Positions 27,493-35,481 of a stretch of 64,000 bases of DNA are shown here, in pieces. This DNA is from Tautonia sociabilis (lineage in GTDB: Bacteria; Planctomycetota; Planctomycetia; Isosphaerales; Isosphaeraceae). The stretch covers positions 1 to 64,000 of the forward strand of contig NZ_RYZH01000009.1 in assembly GCF_003977685.1 (NCBI RefSeq), written 5' to 3'. The notes under the pieces were generated by a model, which ran no database searches, was not told where the DNA came from, and saw nothing but the letters and a program-made list of their open reading frames with translations. A program made the translations under genes and the position numbers. How positions within the stretch are numbered: position 1 is the stretch's first letter; every line of letters begins with the position of its first letter.

Positions 27493-28251
27493 TCAGAATC
27501 CCTGGGCCCCGAGCCCCTGCGAGCCAAAGGCGCTGGTCGTGCCGACGCCTCCCGACTGGGTCGCGATGGAATTGGGATTCAACGACAAGGGCGTGCTCAT
27601 CAGGTCTCGCCGGGAGATCGGCCGGCCGACGCCCAGCGCCGTCTGCAACACCAGGGCGTAGTCATTGGTTAACACCACGACCGGCTGCTTCGACGAGGAG
27701 GCGGTTCGGGCCAGCTCGGTCATCGCGTCGGTCAGCCGGGAGACGCTCTGCTCCGGAGCCCCGGCCGAGAGCAGCAGGCGTTCGGTGCCGGCGTTCAGGG
27801 CCAGCACCGTCTCGGGCTTGACCGAGGCCTGGGAGATGGCGTCTCGGAGCAGGTCGACGAACCCCTTGGCCACCCCCTCGTGGGGGGGACGCAGCGCGGC
27901 GACGTACCCGCGCAGCTCCTGCTGGATCACGGCGATCGCCTCTGTCGGCAGCTGCCGGCCGAAGTCGAGCCGCTGGAGGAAGGCCGGGAGGCGGTCGATG
28001 CGCTGCAAGCGGCCGTCGATCAACTGCTGCCGGGCCTGTTCCTGGGCTGGGGTCAGGGGGCGGTCGGCCGGCCGCTGGCGTTGCTCGGCGCTGGCGAGGC
28101 GGTCGCCGGCCTCGGCGGCGGGGGAGGCCGAGGCGATCTCGGCCGCGATCGGGGCCGAGGCGGGGGGGGCGGCGACGGCGACGGTGCTCAGCAGCCGGCG
28201 GCCCTCCAGCCCCTGGCTGCCGGGGACGTAGCGGCGGGGTCGGCGTTCCAT
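27493..28251 (-). CDS. Hypothetical exported protein with LEPR-XLL-like N-terminus
   Basis: 252 residues. The N-terminus RRPRRYVPGSQGLEGRRLLS resembles the LEPR-XLL motif seen at the start of many large planctomycete surface proteins, though Pro is replaced by Gly here. A mostly helical region follows, Gln/Arg/Leu-rich (LTPAQEQARQQLIDGRLQRI, AIAVIQQELRGYVAAL) and conserved-looking near VVVLTNDYALVLQTALGVGRP. No enzymatic motif. The ATG at 28251 is the first plausible start; the frame is open much further upstream, across the divergent PPC gene, which I reject. A small inverted repeat (CCAGGGA/TCCCTGG) overlaps its stop. Confidence 0.78.
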   Translation of the reverse strand: MERRPRRYVPGSQGLEGRRLLSTVAVAAPPASAPIAAEIASASPAAEAGDRLASAEQRQRPADRPLTPAQEQARQQLIDGRLQRIDRLPAFLQRLDFGRQLPTEAIAVIQQELRGYVAALRPPHEGVAKGFVDLLRDAISQASVKPETVLALNAGTERLLLSAGAPEQSVSRLTDAMTELARTASSSKQPVVVLTNDYALVLQTALGVGRPISRRDLMSTPLSLNPNSIATQSGGVGTTSAFGSQGLGAQGF

Positions 28252-28641
28252 CGCTCGGGCCTCCTTGCGGGGCGTGGCGTCGTGGGGACACGGTGCGAGC
28301 CTCCCCCGACCGGGTCGGGGAGGGATCGCTCGGGAACGGTCGGCCGGCCACCCTCGGCGGTCGGGTCGGCGGCCGGGCGCCGTTGGGCGAGGGGCGGAGA
28401 CGAGGTGAGCCGCATTGCATACCACAACCCGCCCGGCCCGCCTAGGCCTCCCGCGCCGATCCCGTCTTGCCGGCTCTCGGGCCTCCCGGCCGCTTGACAT
28501 CGGTTGAACACCGTGCGACCGTGGACGGCATCGCGGATCGGCCGTTCGGCGACGAAGGCCCGGCCGGCCCGCCCCCGCCCGGATCATCCCGCCTCGATCG
28601 ACCGCGCATCGCATCGCATCGCATCGCCCAGGAGGCCCGCC
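28252..28641. other. Divergent intergenic region
   Basis: 390 bp between the LEPR-like gene (-) and PPC gene (+), with no coding candidate. It contains a perfect TTGACA at 28494-28499 without a matching -10, an inverted repeat CCCCGACC/GGTCGGGG near 28304-28321, and the GCATC repeat at 28606-28625. Confidence 0.6.
28606..28625 (+). repeat. Pentanucleotide repeat (GCATC)x4 before PPC gene
   Basis: Four perfect GCATC units directly upstream of the ribosome binding site GGAGG (28631-28635) of the PPC-domain gene starting at 28642. They lie in the predicted 5' untranslated region. Confidence 0.85.
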
Positions 28642-30984
28642 ATGACCCGCCCCCCGATGGCTCCCCTCGTGTTGCTGGCGGCGCTTTCGGCCGGCGTCGC
28701 CGACGTCCCCGCCCGGGCCGGCACTCCGACGATTGGCGACATCACCCCGGCCGGGGTCCCCCGGGGCGAGGCGACCGCCTTGACGATCTCCGGCGGGAAT
28801 CTGGACAACAACCCGAGGCTCCTGGCCCCCATTCCGGTCGAGGTCGGCCCCGCCCCCGAGGGCCAGGCCTCCGACGCCGGCCACTGGCGATTGACCCTCA
28901 CCGTGCCGGCCGACACGCCGGTCGGCACCTACCCGGTGCGCGTCCGGACGGACGACGGGCTGTCGAACGCCGTCCTGCTGGCCGTCGGCCAGGTGCCTCA
29001 GGTCGTCGAGCAGGAGCCGAACAACACCGAGGACGCCGCCCAGGCCGTGACGCCGCCGGTCGTCGTCGATGGCGAAGCGGCGGACAACGACGTCGACTTC
29101 TTCCGGTTCCCAGGCAAGCAGGGGGATCGGCTCGTCATCGACGTCCGGGCCTCCCGGATCGGCTCGGGCCTGGACCCGACCGTGCGGCTGACGACCGCCT
29201 CGGGCCGCTACGTGGCCTCCGACGACGATTCCCCCGGCTTCCTCACCGACGCCCGGCTCATCGTCGCGCTGCCCGAGGACGGCGACTACCTGATCGAGCT
29301 GTCCGATTCCCAGTACCGAGGCGCCAACCGGCCGAACTACCGGCTGCTGATCGGCGCGATCCCCGTGGCCGACGAGGTGTATCCGATCGGCGGCCGGCTC
29401 GGCGAGACGGTCGGGCTGGAGTTGATCGGAGGCACGCTGCCCGATCCGGTCGTCGCCGCCGTGACGCTGGAGGCCCCCGAGGGAACCGCCCGCCTCTGGC
29501 CGAGCATCCCCGGCCTGCTGGCCGGCGTTCCCGAGTTCGACATCGAACTGCCCGGCGCGCTGGCGATTGGCCGCTCTCCGGAGCTTCGGGAGCCGGCCGA
29601 CCCCGAGGCCCCTCCCCTCCGGGTCGCCCCTCCGGCGACGATCAACGGCCGCCTGGAGCTGGAGGGGGACGAGGATCAATTCATCGTGCTCGTCCAGCCG
29701 GGGAAGACGTACCGAGCGAAGGTGGAAGCGGCCCTGCTCGGCTCGGCAATTGACGGCGTGCTCCGCGTGCTCAAGCCCGACGGCGGGCAGATCGCTCAGG
29801 GGGACGACGCGGCGATCCCCTTAAGCAAGAAGGGCCGGAACGACGCCGTGACCATGAACTCCCCCGACCCCCTGACCGAGTTCGCCGTGCCCGAGGGGGT
29901 GACCGAGGTCACGCTCGCCCTCCGAGACCTGAGCAGCCGGGGGGGCATCGGCCACCCGTACCGGATCACCGTCGAGCCGGTCGAGCCGACCTTCGAGGTT
30001 GAGCTGATGGCCCCCGAGGCGAGCGTCCCCCGAGGGGGGGCGGCGAACGTGCCGGTGAACATCGCCCGCTTCGGGTTCGACGGGCCGGTCACCCTCTCCG
30101 TCGTCGATCCCCCCGCCGGCCTGACCGTTCGGGCCGGGGTCGTCCCCGCCGGGCAAACGGCCGGGGTGATCTCGCTGCTGGCCGCCGAGGACGCCGACCT
30201 GCCGGGCGATCCGATCCGAGTGGTCGGCACCGGCCAGGGCCCGAACGGCCCGATCGAGGTCGCGGCGGAGACGATGATCACCTTCGCCTCGCTTGCCGGC
30301 TTCCCGACCAACGTCCGGCCCCAGCGCGGCCTTCCCGTCGCCAACGCCCTGCCGACGCCGATCTCGGTCGAGTCTCCCGCCGGGCCGATCGAGGTCGTCC
30401 AGGGCTTCAGCGCCGAGGTCCCGCTCTCGCTCACCCGGGCCGAGGGGGCCGCCGCCGCGTTGGAAGTCGAGGGCGTCTCGCCCCCGGGAGGGCTGACCGT
30501 CGCCAAGGCGACGATCGCCGAGGGGGCGACCGAAGGGCCCGTCACCGTGACCGCCGCTCCCGACGCCCCCCTCGGCCCCGCCCTGGTCGCCTTCACCGCC
30601 AAGGGGAAGGTGAACGACGCCGACCGCTCGTTCGCCGTGCCGGCGGTGGCCGTCGAGGTGGTGGCCCCCGCCTCGCTTTCGCTGGCGGTGGCGAACGTCG
30701 AGCTGAAGGCCGGCGAGTCGGCCCAGGTGGCCGGCACGCTCGCGCGTAAGCCGCCGTTCACCCAGGAGGTCACCGTCTCCCTCGACGGCCTGCCCGCCGG
30801 CGTGACCGCCGAGCCCGTCACCGTGGCCGGCGACGCCACCGACTTCACCCTTACCCTCACCGCCGCGGCCGACGCCGCCGCGGCCGAGGCCGCCGCCAAG
30901 GCGAACGCCGCCTTCAAACTCGGCGACGCGGACTATCCGCCGCTGTCGGCCCCCCTGACGGTGAAGGTGGCCCCAAAGGAGTGA
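28642..30984 (+). CDS. Exported protein with pre-peptidase C-terminal (PPC) domains
   Basis: 780 residues with a good GGAGG site 6 nt upstream. A signal peptide (LVLLAALSAGVADVPARA) is followed by an IPT/TIG-like beta-sandwich (TPTIGDITPAGVPRGEATALTI). A PPC domain follows at about 125-225 (EQEPNNTEDAAQAV, NDVDFFRFPGKQGDRLVIDV), then a second PPC-like module near 335-420 (DEDQFIVLVQPGKTYR). The C-terminal half is repeated Ig-like beta modules rich in Ala/Pro/Val. PPC proteins in planctomycetes usually accompany cytochrome c/DUF1549 proteins and are thought to bind surfaces or polymers outside the cell. The cytochrome/WD40 gene lies 411 bp downstream on the same strand. Confidence 0.9.
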   Translation: MTRPPMAPLVLLAALSAGVADVPARAGTPTIGDITPAGVPRGEATALTISGGNLDNNPRLLAPIPVEVGPAPEGQASDAGHWRLTLTVPADTPVGTYPVRVRTDDGLSNAVLLAVGQVPQVVEQEPNNTEDAAQAVTPPVVVDGEAADNDVDFFRFPGKQGDRLVIDVRASRIGSGLDPTVRLTTASGRYVASDDDSPGFLTDARLIVALPEDGDYLIELSDSQYRGANRPNYRLLIGAIPVADEVYPIGGRLGETVGLELIGGTLPDPVVAAVTLEAPEGTARLWPSIPGLLAGVPEFDIELPGALAIGRSPELREPADPEAPPLRVAPPATINGRLELEGDEDQFIVLVQPGKTYRAKVEAALLGSAIDGVLRVLKPDGGQIAQGDDAAIPLSKKGRNDAVTMNSPDPLTEFAVPEGVTEVTLALRDLSSRGGIGHPYRITVEPVEPTFEVELMAPEASVPRGGAANVPVNIARFGFDGPVTLSVVDPPAGLTVRAGVVPAGQTAGVISLLAAEDADLPGDPIRVVGTGQGPNGPIEVAAETMITFASLAGFPTNVRPQRGLPVANALPTPISVESPAGPIEVVQGFSAEVPLSLTRAEGAAAALEVEGVSPPGGLTVAKATIAEGATEGPVTVTAAPDAPLGPALVAFTAKGKVNDADRSFAVPAVAVEVVAPASLSLAVANVELKAGESAQVAGTLARKPPFTQEVTVSLDGLPAGVTAEPVTVAGDATDFTLTLTAAADAAAAEAAAKANAAFKLGDADYPPLSAPLTVKVAPKE

Positions 30985-31395
30985 CCCCAAGCCGTCCGAC
31001 GTCCCCTCGCTTCCGATCCGGGGCCCCCGACGGCTCGCCCGCCAGGACCCCGGATCACCCTCGCAGCCGATTCCCGGCCGGGAAGGCCCCGGCGGCTCGC
31101 CCGCCAGGACCCCGGATCACCCTCGCAGCCGATTCCCGGCCGGGAAGGCCCCGGCGAAGCCCGGCGGCCGGCCCCTGCCGTCTGTTTTCGGCCGCTCTGC
31201 TCCGCTTCCGCTCTGCTCTGCTCTGTTGCTCCGAACCACCAAGGGGTCCTTCCCCCAGCCACCAGCCGGAGCGGCCCCCGTCCCCTGCCCTGCCCTCCGC
31301 TTGCCCTGATTCGACCGCCGATGCGATGCTGGTACGAACCGGACCGCTCGCCGGTCCCGCCCGACTCATCCGATCCGCCCGGAGGACGAACCCGC
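30985..31395. other. Intergenic, PPC gene to cytochrome/WD40 gene
   Basis: 411 bp, no gene. It contains the 62-bp tandem duplication at 31031-31154 and a GCTCT-type pentanucleotide tract near 31203-31222. Confidence 0.6.
31031..31154. repeat. 62-bp perfect tandem duplication
   Basis: The block starting CGGCTCGCCCGCCAGGACC at 31031 is repeated exactly starting at 31093, giving two 62-bp copies that end in GGGAAGGCCCCGG. It is intergenic. The period is not a multiple of three and no spacer exists between copies. Confidence 0.9.
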
Positions 31396-32907
31396 ATGAC
31401 TCGCCTGCCCTCGCCGTCGATCCCGTTCGGCCTCGCCCTCGCCCTCGCCCTCGCCTCGGCGATGCTGTGGAACGCCCCCCTCCGCGCCCAGGATGAGGAG
31501 CCCGAGCCTCAACCCCAGCCCGAAGCGAATGCGAATGCGAATGCGGATGCCGAGGCCCCGGCCGGCGCCGAGGAGGGGGCCAAGGTCAGCTTCCTGAAGG
31601 ACGTGGCGCCGATCCTGGTGGAGAGCTGCGTCGGCTGCCACAACCCCAAGAAGGCCGAGAGCCGCTACGACCTGACCTCCTTCGCCGCCCTCGCCAAGGG
31701 AGGAGCGATGGGAGAGGGGATCATGCTCGAGCCCGGCGACCCCGACCTGAGCTACTTCGTTGAGCTGATCCGACCGGAAGGGGCTCCCCGCATGCCCTAC
31801 AAGGCGGATCCGCTGCCGGAAGACAAGCGCATGATCATCGAGCGCTGGGTCGCCGAGGGGGCCGAGTACGACGGCGAGGACCCCGAGGCCGACTGGGTCG
31901 CCCTGGTCAACGCCTCCCGAAAGGTCGTCATCCCCGACTCCTACCCGTACCCCATGCCGATCACCGCGCTGGCCTTCGCTCCGTCGGGCGACCGGGTGAT
32001 CGTTTCGGGCTATCATGAGCTGAACACCTACGCGATCGCCGACGGATCGCTCGTCCGCCGCGAGCCCGGCGTGGCCGAGCGCGTCTACGACATCGCCTAC
32101 AGCCCCGACGGCTCCCGGCTGGCCACCGCGGCGGGGAACCCCGGCCTCTCGGGAGAGGCGACGCTCTGGACCGTGGGGGAGGACGGCGTCCTCTCCGACC
32201 CGAAGACGCTGGTCGAGGCCGGCGACGCCGTCTTCTGCGTCGCCTTCAGCCCCGACGGCAAGCGGCTGGCCGTCGGAGGCGCCGACCGGACCATCCGCGT
32301 CTTCGACGTCGAGAGCGGCGAGCGGCTGGCCGAGGTCGAAGACCACGCCGACTGGGTGCTCGACGTCACCTTCAGCCCCGACGGCTCCCGGCTGGCCACC
32401 GCCAGCCGGGACAAAACGAGCAAGCTGTTCGATGCGAACTCGTATGAGTCTCTCGTCACCTTCCCCGGCCACGGCGAGACGGTCTATTGCGTCGGCTTCT
32501 CCGGCGACGGCAAGACGGTCTTTAGCGGAGGCGGCGACGCCCGCATCCGCAACTGGAACCCCGACGAGGACGCCAAGCAGGTTCGAGAGATCGGCGGCTT
32601 CGGCGGCCCGGTCTTCGACCTGAAGGTCTTCGCCGACGGCCAGTCCCTCGCCGCCTGCGGGTCCGACACCGTCGTCCGCCTCTTCAACCCCGCCGACGGC
32701 GCCCAGAAGCACGCGATGCAGGGCCACGGCGACTGGGTCTACCGTCTGGCCGTCTCCCCCGACGGCTCCTGCCTCGCCTCGGGCTGCTGGGACGGCACCG
32801 TCAAGATCTGGAACGTCGCCGACGGCGCCCTGAAGTCCACCCTGATCGCCGCCCCCGGCCACTCCGCCGAGGCCGAGGCCGAGGCCGAGGCTGCCGACGC
32901 CCAATGA
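31396..32907 (+). CDS. Planctomycete-type cytochrome c domain fused to WD40 propeller
   Basis: 503 residues. Signal peptide 1-31; an Ala/Asn/Glu-rich linker including an AN repeat; then a c-type heme site CVGCH (Cys78, Cys81, His82) in a PSC_cyt1-like domain that continues to PRMPYKADPLPEDKRMIIERWVAEGA. From about residue 165 a WD40 propeller has seven blade signatures such as AYSPDGSRLATA, AFSPDGKRLAVGG, TFSPDGSRLATAS and AVSPDGSCLASG. The C-terminus is an AE repeat. It is presumably periplasmic, with the heme domain moving electrons and the propeller binding a partner. The start follows GGAGG. It is followed by a strong hairpin. Confidence 0.92.
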   Translation: MTRLPSPSIPFGLALALALASAMLWNAPLRAQDEEPEPQPQPEANANANADAEAPAGAEEGAKVSFLKDVAPILVESCVGCHNPKKAESRYDLTSFAALAKGGAMGEGIMLEPGDPDLSYFVELIRPEGAPRMPYKADPLPEDKRMIIERWVAEGAEYDGEDPEADWVALVNASRKVVIPDSYPYPMPITALAFAPSGDRVIVSGYHELNTYAIADGSLVRREPGVAERVYDIAYSPDGSRLATAAGNPGLSGEATLWTVGEDGVLSDPKTLVEAGDAVFCVAFSPDGKRLAVGGADRTIRVFDVESGERLAEVEDHADWVLDVTFSPDGSRLATASRDKTSKLFDANSYESLVTFPGHGETVYCVGFSGDGKTVFSGGGDARIRNWNPDEDAKQVREIGGFGGPVFDLKVFADGQSLAACGSDTVVRLFNPADGAQKHAMQGHGDWVYRLAVSPDGSCLASGCWDGTVKIWNVADGALKSTLIAAPGHSAEAEAEAEAADAQ

Positions 32908-32918
32908 TCGCCATCGAT

Positions 32919-32943
32919 CCCCCCCGGGCGATCCCCGGGGGGG
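32919..32943 (+). terminator. GC hairpin after cytochrome/WD40 gene
   Basis: CCCCCCCGGG (32919-32928) pairs with CCCGGGGGGG (32934-32943) around a 5-nt loop, 11 bp after the stop. No T-run, but the 10-bp all-GC stem is strong. Confidence 0.5.
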
Positions 32944-32969
32944 CCCTCCCTCCGTCCGGGAAGCCGTCG

Positions 32970-33208
32970 AGGGCTCGTCGAGGAACAGCCCCGCCGCCTC
33001 CCCCTCCGGCCGGTCGTTCCGCCGGGCGATCTCGGCCAGCTCGGGAGGGAGGCCGAAGGAGGAGGAGGAGGAGTCGGGCTCGACGGCGTCCCAGAGATCC
33101 CTGATCGTAATCACCAGGTCATCGGCCGACTCCTCAGGCCGTCTTCGGAGCGCGGCCGAGTCGATCACCTCGTCCTCCACCAGGATGGGGAAGAGCCAGG
33201 GGTGGTTC
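32970..33208 (-). pseudogene. Decayed C-terminal copy of glycosyltransferase gene
   Basis: Read on the minus strand, this region gives HPWLFPILVEDEVIDS, ADDLVITIRDLWDAVEP and SFGLPPELAEIARRN. These line up almost without gaps with DPWLFRVMVESGRIRP, GYELVITTKDLWDAVEP and TFGLPPELADAARRN at the C-terminus of the intact gene just upstream (33231-34943). The copy has no start, no membrane part and lies immediately after the intact stop, in a different frame. It looks like a partial tandem duplication, or the remnant of a third paralogue, that has drifted (for example a Ser run SSSSS). Confidence 0.8.
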
Positions 33209-33230
33209 TTCCGGGATCCGGGATTTGGGA

Positions 33231-34943
33231 TCAGCCGCCCTGGCGCTCGAGGGGAGGCGCCGGGGTCTCGATCGGCCGGTAGACGAACAGGCCGCCGTGC
33301 CGGCCGATGAGCCGGTAGTTCCGGCGGGCGGCGTCGGCCAGCTCGGGGGGGAGGCCGAAGGTGTAGGAGTCGTAGGGCTCGACCGCGTCCCAGAGGTCCT
33401 TGGTGGTGATCACGAGCTCATAGCCTCGGTCCTCGAGCCGCTGCCGGATCGCGTCGGGCCGGATCCGGCCGGACTCGACCATCACGCGGAAGAGCCAGGG
33501 GTCGACGAACGCCGCCCGGTCCCCCTGGCGAAGCTGGATCTCTCCGCTGTCGGAGAGGAGCCAGACGCCCGGGTCGGCCGCCACCCGCTGGAGCTGACGC
33601 CTCGCCTCCACGAACACCCCGCCGGGGCCGCGCTCGAAGCGGACCAGCGAGCGGACGTTTCCCTTTTGCTCCAGCGCGTGCACCAGGGAGGGAATCATCC
33701 CGTAGCCGAGCACACCCAGGCCGACCGCCATCACCACGCTCCTGACCGCTCCCGATCGGCCGGGCTCCGGGGAGGAGCAATACCGTTGCACGCTTCCCCA
33801 GATTGCCCCGGCCGCCAGCGCGGCCACCAGGCGGAGGCCCATGAAGTAGTTCAGCTCCGAGCCCAGTTTCAGGGCCGCGACCGCTGAGCCGATCAGCAAG
33901 ACGGCGGCCAGGGTCGCCAGCGGCACCTCCCGGGGCCGGTCCGGCTCGATCGCCGCCCAGAGGCCAAGGACGACGATCGGCACGAGCGAGGCGGTGAGCA
34001 TCAGGATCGGATCCTCCCTGTAGTTCAGGAGGACCGCCGTCGAGCAGCAGAGCATCAGCGCCGCCGGGGGCAGCAGCAGCGGCAGGTCTCGGCGACGGCG
34101 GACGACCCACAAGGGGACGCCGACGGCCGTCAGCAGCAGCATCTCTCGGCCCAGGATCCAGAGCCGCCAGAGGATCCGCCTCCAGTTCTCCAGCGAGGAG
34201 GGAGTGCCCGCCTCGCCGAGCAGATCGGCGGCGAACCGGGGCTCGACCGTCATCGTCACCGCGGCCACGAGGGCCGCCGAGGCCAGGGCGATCCCCCCGG
34301 CCAGGATCGCCGACCGCCTCCTCTCGCCGACCAGCCACAGCGCCAGCACCGCCGCCGCGGCGTACAGGCCGGCGGTCTGCTTGGCGAAGATCGCCGCCAG
34401 CAGCAGCGCTCCGCCGAGGGCCAGGCGGCCCCGGCCCGGCCTGCCCCGGCCGACCGCCGCCAGGAAGCCGGCGAAGCCGAGCAGGTCGGCCGTCGTGTCG
34501 GGCCGGACCATCGTCGAGAAGCCGATCATCGGCGCCGCCCCGATCGCCACGATCCCGGCGAACAGCCCGGCGAACCGCCCCTCCCGCCTCCCCGACGCCA
34601 GTCCGGCCAGCGCCGCCGCGGCCAGCCCGCTGGCGATCGTCACCACTCGGCCGATCCGGGTCAGGCCCTCCAGCTCGGCATCCAGCAGCCGGCCGATCCC
34701 GCCAACGGCCAGGAAGTACAGCGGCGAGAAGAAGTTGGTCACGTGATTCGGCCCCGATTGCCAGTCGGGGTAGAGGACCCTCCCGTGCTGGACCCGCCAG
34801 GCCAGGTGGGCCATCTTCGGCTCCAGGTGGTAGGCGTCGGCCGGCGAGACGACCTGGTACGCCGCATACCCCAGGAACGCATAGGCCCGGGCCAGCGCGA
34901 TGGCCAGGCAGGTGAGCAGCAGCAGCCGGAGCACCAGGCGCAT
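33231..34943 (-). CDS. Multi-spanning membrane glycosyltransferase (GT39/ArnT-like), paralogue 1
   Basis: 570 residues with about ten hydrophobic segments, from an N-terminal helix (LVLRLLLLTCLAIALARAYAFL) to a soluble C-terminal part of about 150 residues. The family resembles polyprenol-linked sugar transferases (GT-C fold). Conserved blocks shared with the paralogue at 35482-37095 are NFFSPLYFLAVGGIGRLLDA, MVRPDTTADLLGFAGFLAA, KQTAGLY and LGSELNYFMGLRLVAALAAGA. An exact acceptor cannot be named. The MRL start follows the repeat-containing intergenic region. A degraded C-terminal copy lies directly downstream. Confidence 0.85.
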   Translation of the reverse strand: MRLVLRLLLLTCLAIALARAYAFLGYAAYQVVSPADAYHLEPKMAHLAWRVQHGRVLYPDWQSGPNHVTNFFSPLYFLAVGGIGRLLDAELEGLTRIGRVVTIASGLAAAALAGLASGRREGRFAGLFAGIVAIGAAPMIGFSTMVRPDTTADLLGFAGFLAAVGRGRPGRGRLALGGALLLAAIFAKQTAGLYAAAAVLALWLVGERRRSAILAGGIALASAALVAAVTMTVEPRFAADLLGEAGTPSSLENWRRILWRLWILGREMLLLTAVGVPLWVVRRRRDLPLLLPPAALMLCCSTAVLLNYREDPILMLTASLVPIVVLGLWAAIEPDRPREVPLATLAAVLLIGSAVAALKLGSELNYFMGLRLVAALAAGAIWGSVQRYCSSPEPGRSGAVRSVVMAVGLGVLGYGMIPSLVHALEQKGNVRSLVRFERGPGGVFVEARRQLQRVAADPGVWLLSDSGEIQLRQGDRAAFVDPWLFRVMVESGRIRPDAIRQRLEDRGYELVITTKDLWDAVEPYDSYTFGLPPELADAARRNYRLIGRHGGLFVYRPIETPAPPLERQGG

Positions 34944-35481
34944 GGTCGGTCGTCCCGATCGATCCCCAGGAGGCGGTGTAATCGCCGGAAGTCGGAGAGC
35001 GCAACGAGCAGAGAGCAAGTCCGAGGGTTGGCCCTGGGGCCGACGCTCGGGGCTGCGATCTTGGCGGAGAGCGCAACGGGCAGAGAGCAAGTCCGAGGGT
35101 TGGCCCTGGGGCCGACGCTCGGGTCTACGATCTTGGCGGAGAGCGCAACGAGCAGAGAGCAAGTCCGAGGGTTGGCCCTGGGGCCGACGCTCGGGGCTGC
35201 GATCTTGGCGGAGAGCGCAACGAGCAGAGGGCAGGTCCGAGGGTTGGCCCTGGGGCCGACGCTCGGGGCTGCGATCTTGGCGGAGAGCGCAACGGGCAGA
35301 GAGCAAGTCCGAGGGTTGGCCCTGGGGCCGACGCTCGGGGCTGCGATCTTGGCGGAGAGCGCAACGGGCAGAGAGCAAGTCCGAGGGTTGGCCCTGGGGC
35401 CGACGCTCGGGTCAGAAGTCTCGGCTCTCTGCTCTCTGATCATTGCGATGAACAGGCGCTCGAGTGCGCCTCCCCCCAGAG
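34944..35481. other. Intergenic region between glycosyltransferase paralogues
   Basis: 538 bp with no real gene. It is dominated by the 72-bp tandem array at 34995-35413. Because 72 is a multiple of three and the array has no stops in several frames, it produces long artificial reading frames with 24-residue repeats. Confidence 0.8.
34995..35413. repeat. 72-bp tandem repeat array, about 5.8 copies
   Basis: Units begin with GAGAGCGCAAC at 34995, 35067, 35139, 35211, 35283 and 35355, an exact 72-bp period; the sixth copy is truncated. Copies differ at a few positions, for example GGCTGCGATC versus TCTACGATC, CGAGCAG versus CGGGCAG, and CAAGTCC versus CAGGTCC. There are no spacers, so it is not a CRISPR array. 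It could be a minisatellite, a protein-binding array or a transcribed structured leader for the downstream minus-strand gene. Confidence 0.95.

Noticed and set aside
28494..28499. Promoter based on the perfect TTGACA
   Set aside because: No -10-like hexamer at 16 to 18 bp on the plus strand, so I do not call a promoter.
28252..29679. Minus-strand extension of the LEPR-like gene across the PPC gene
   Set aside because: The PPC gene on the plus strand has a clear signal peptide, domains and a GGAGG site. The extension is a high-GC artefact.
33209..33230. Frameshift repair joining the degraded fragment to the intact glycosyltransferase
   Set aside because: The intact gene already has its own complete C-terminus, so the fragment is a second copy and not a broken end.
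34995..35413. CRISPR array
   Set aside because: Copies are directly adjacent with no spacers, and no cas genes are seen.
34944..35440. 24-residue repeat proteins on both strands over the 72-bp array
   Set aside because: The period is a multiple of three, so any frame looks repetitive. No start site or conserved feature supports translation.
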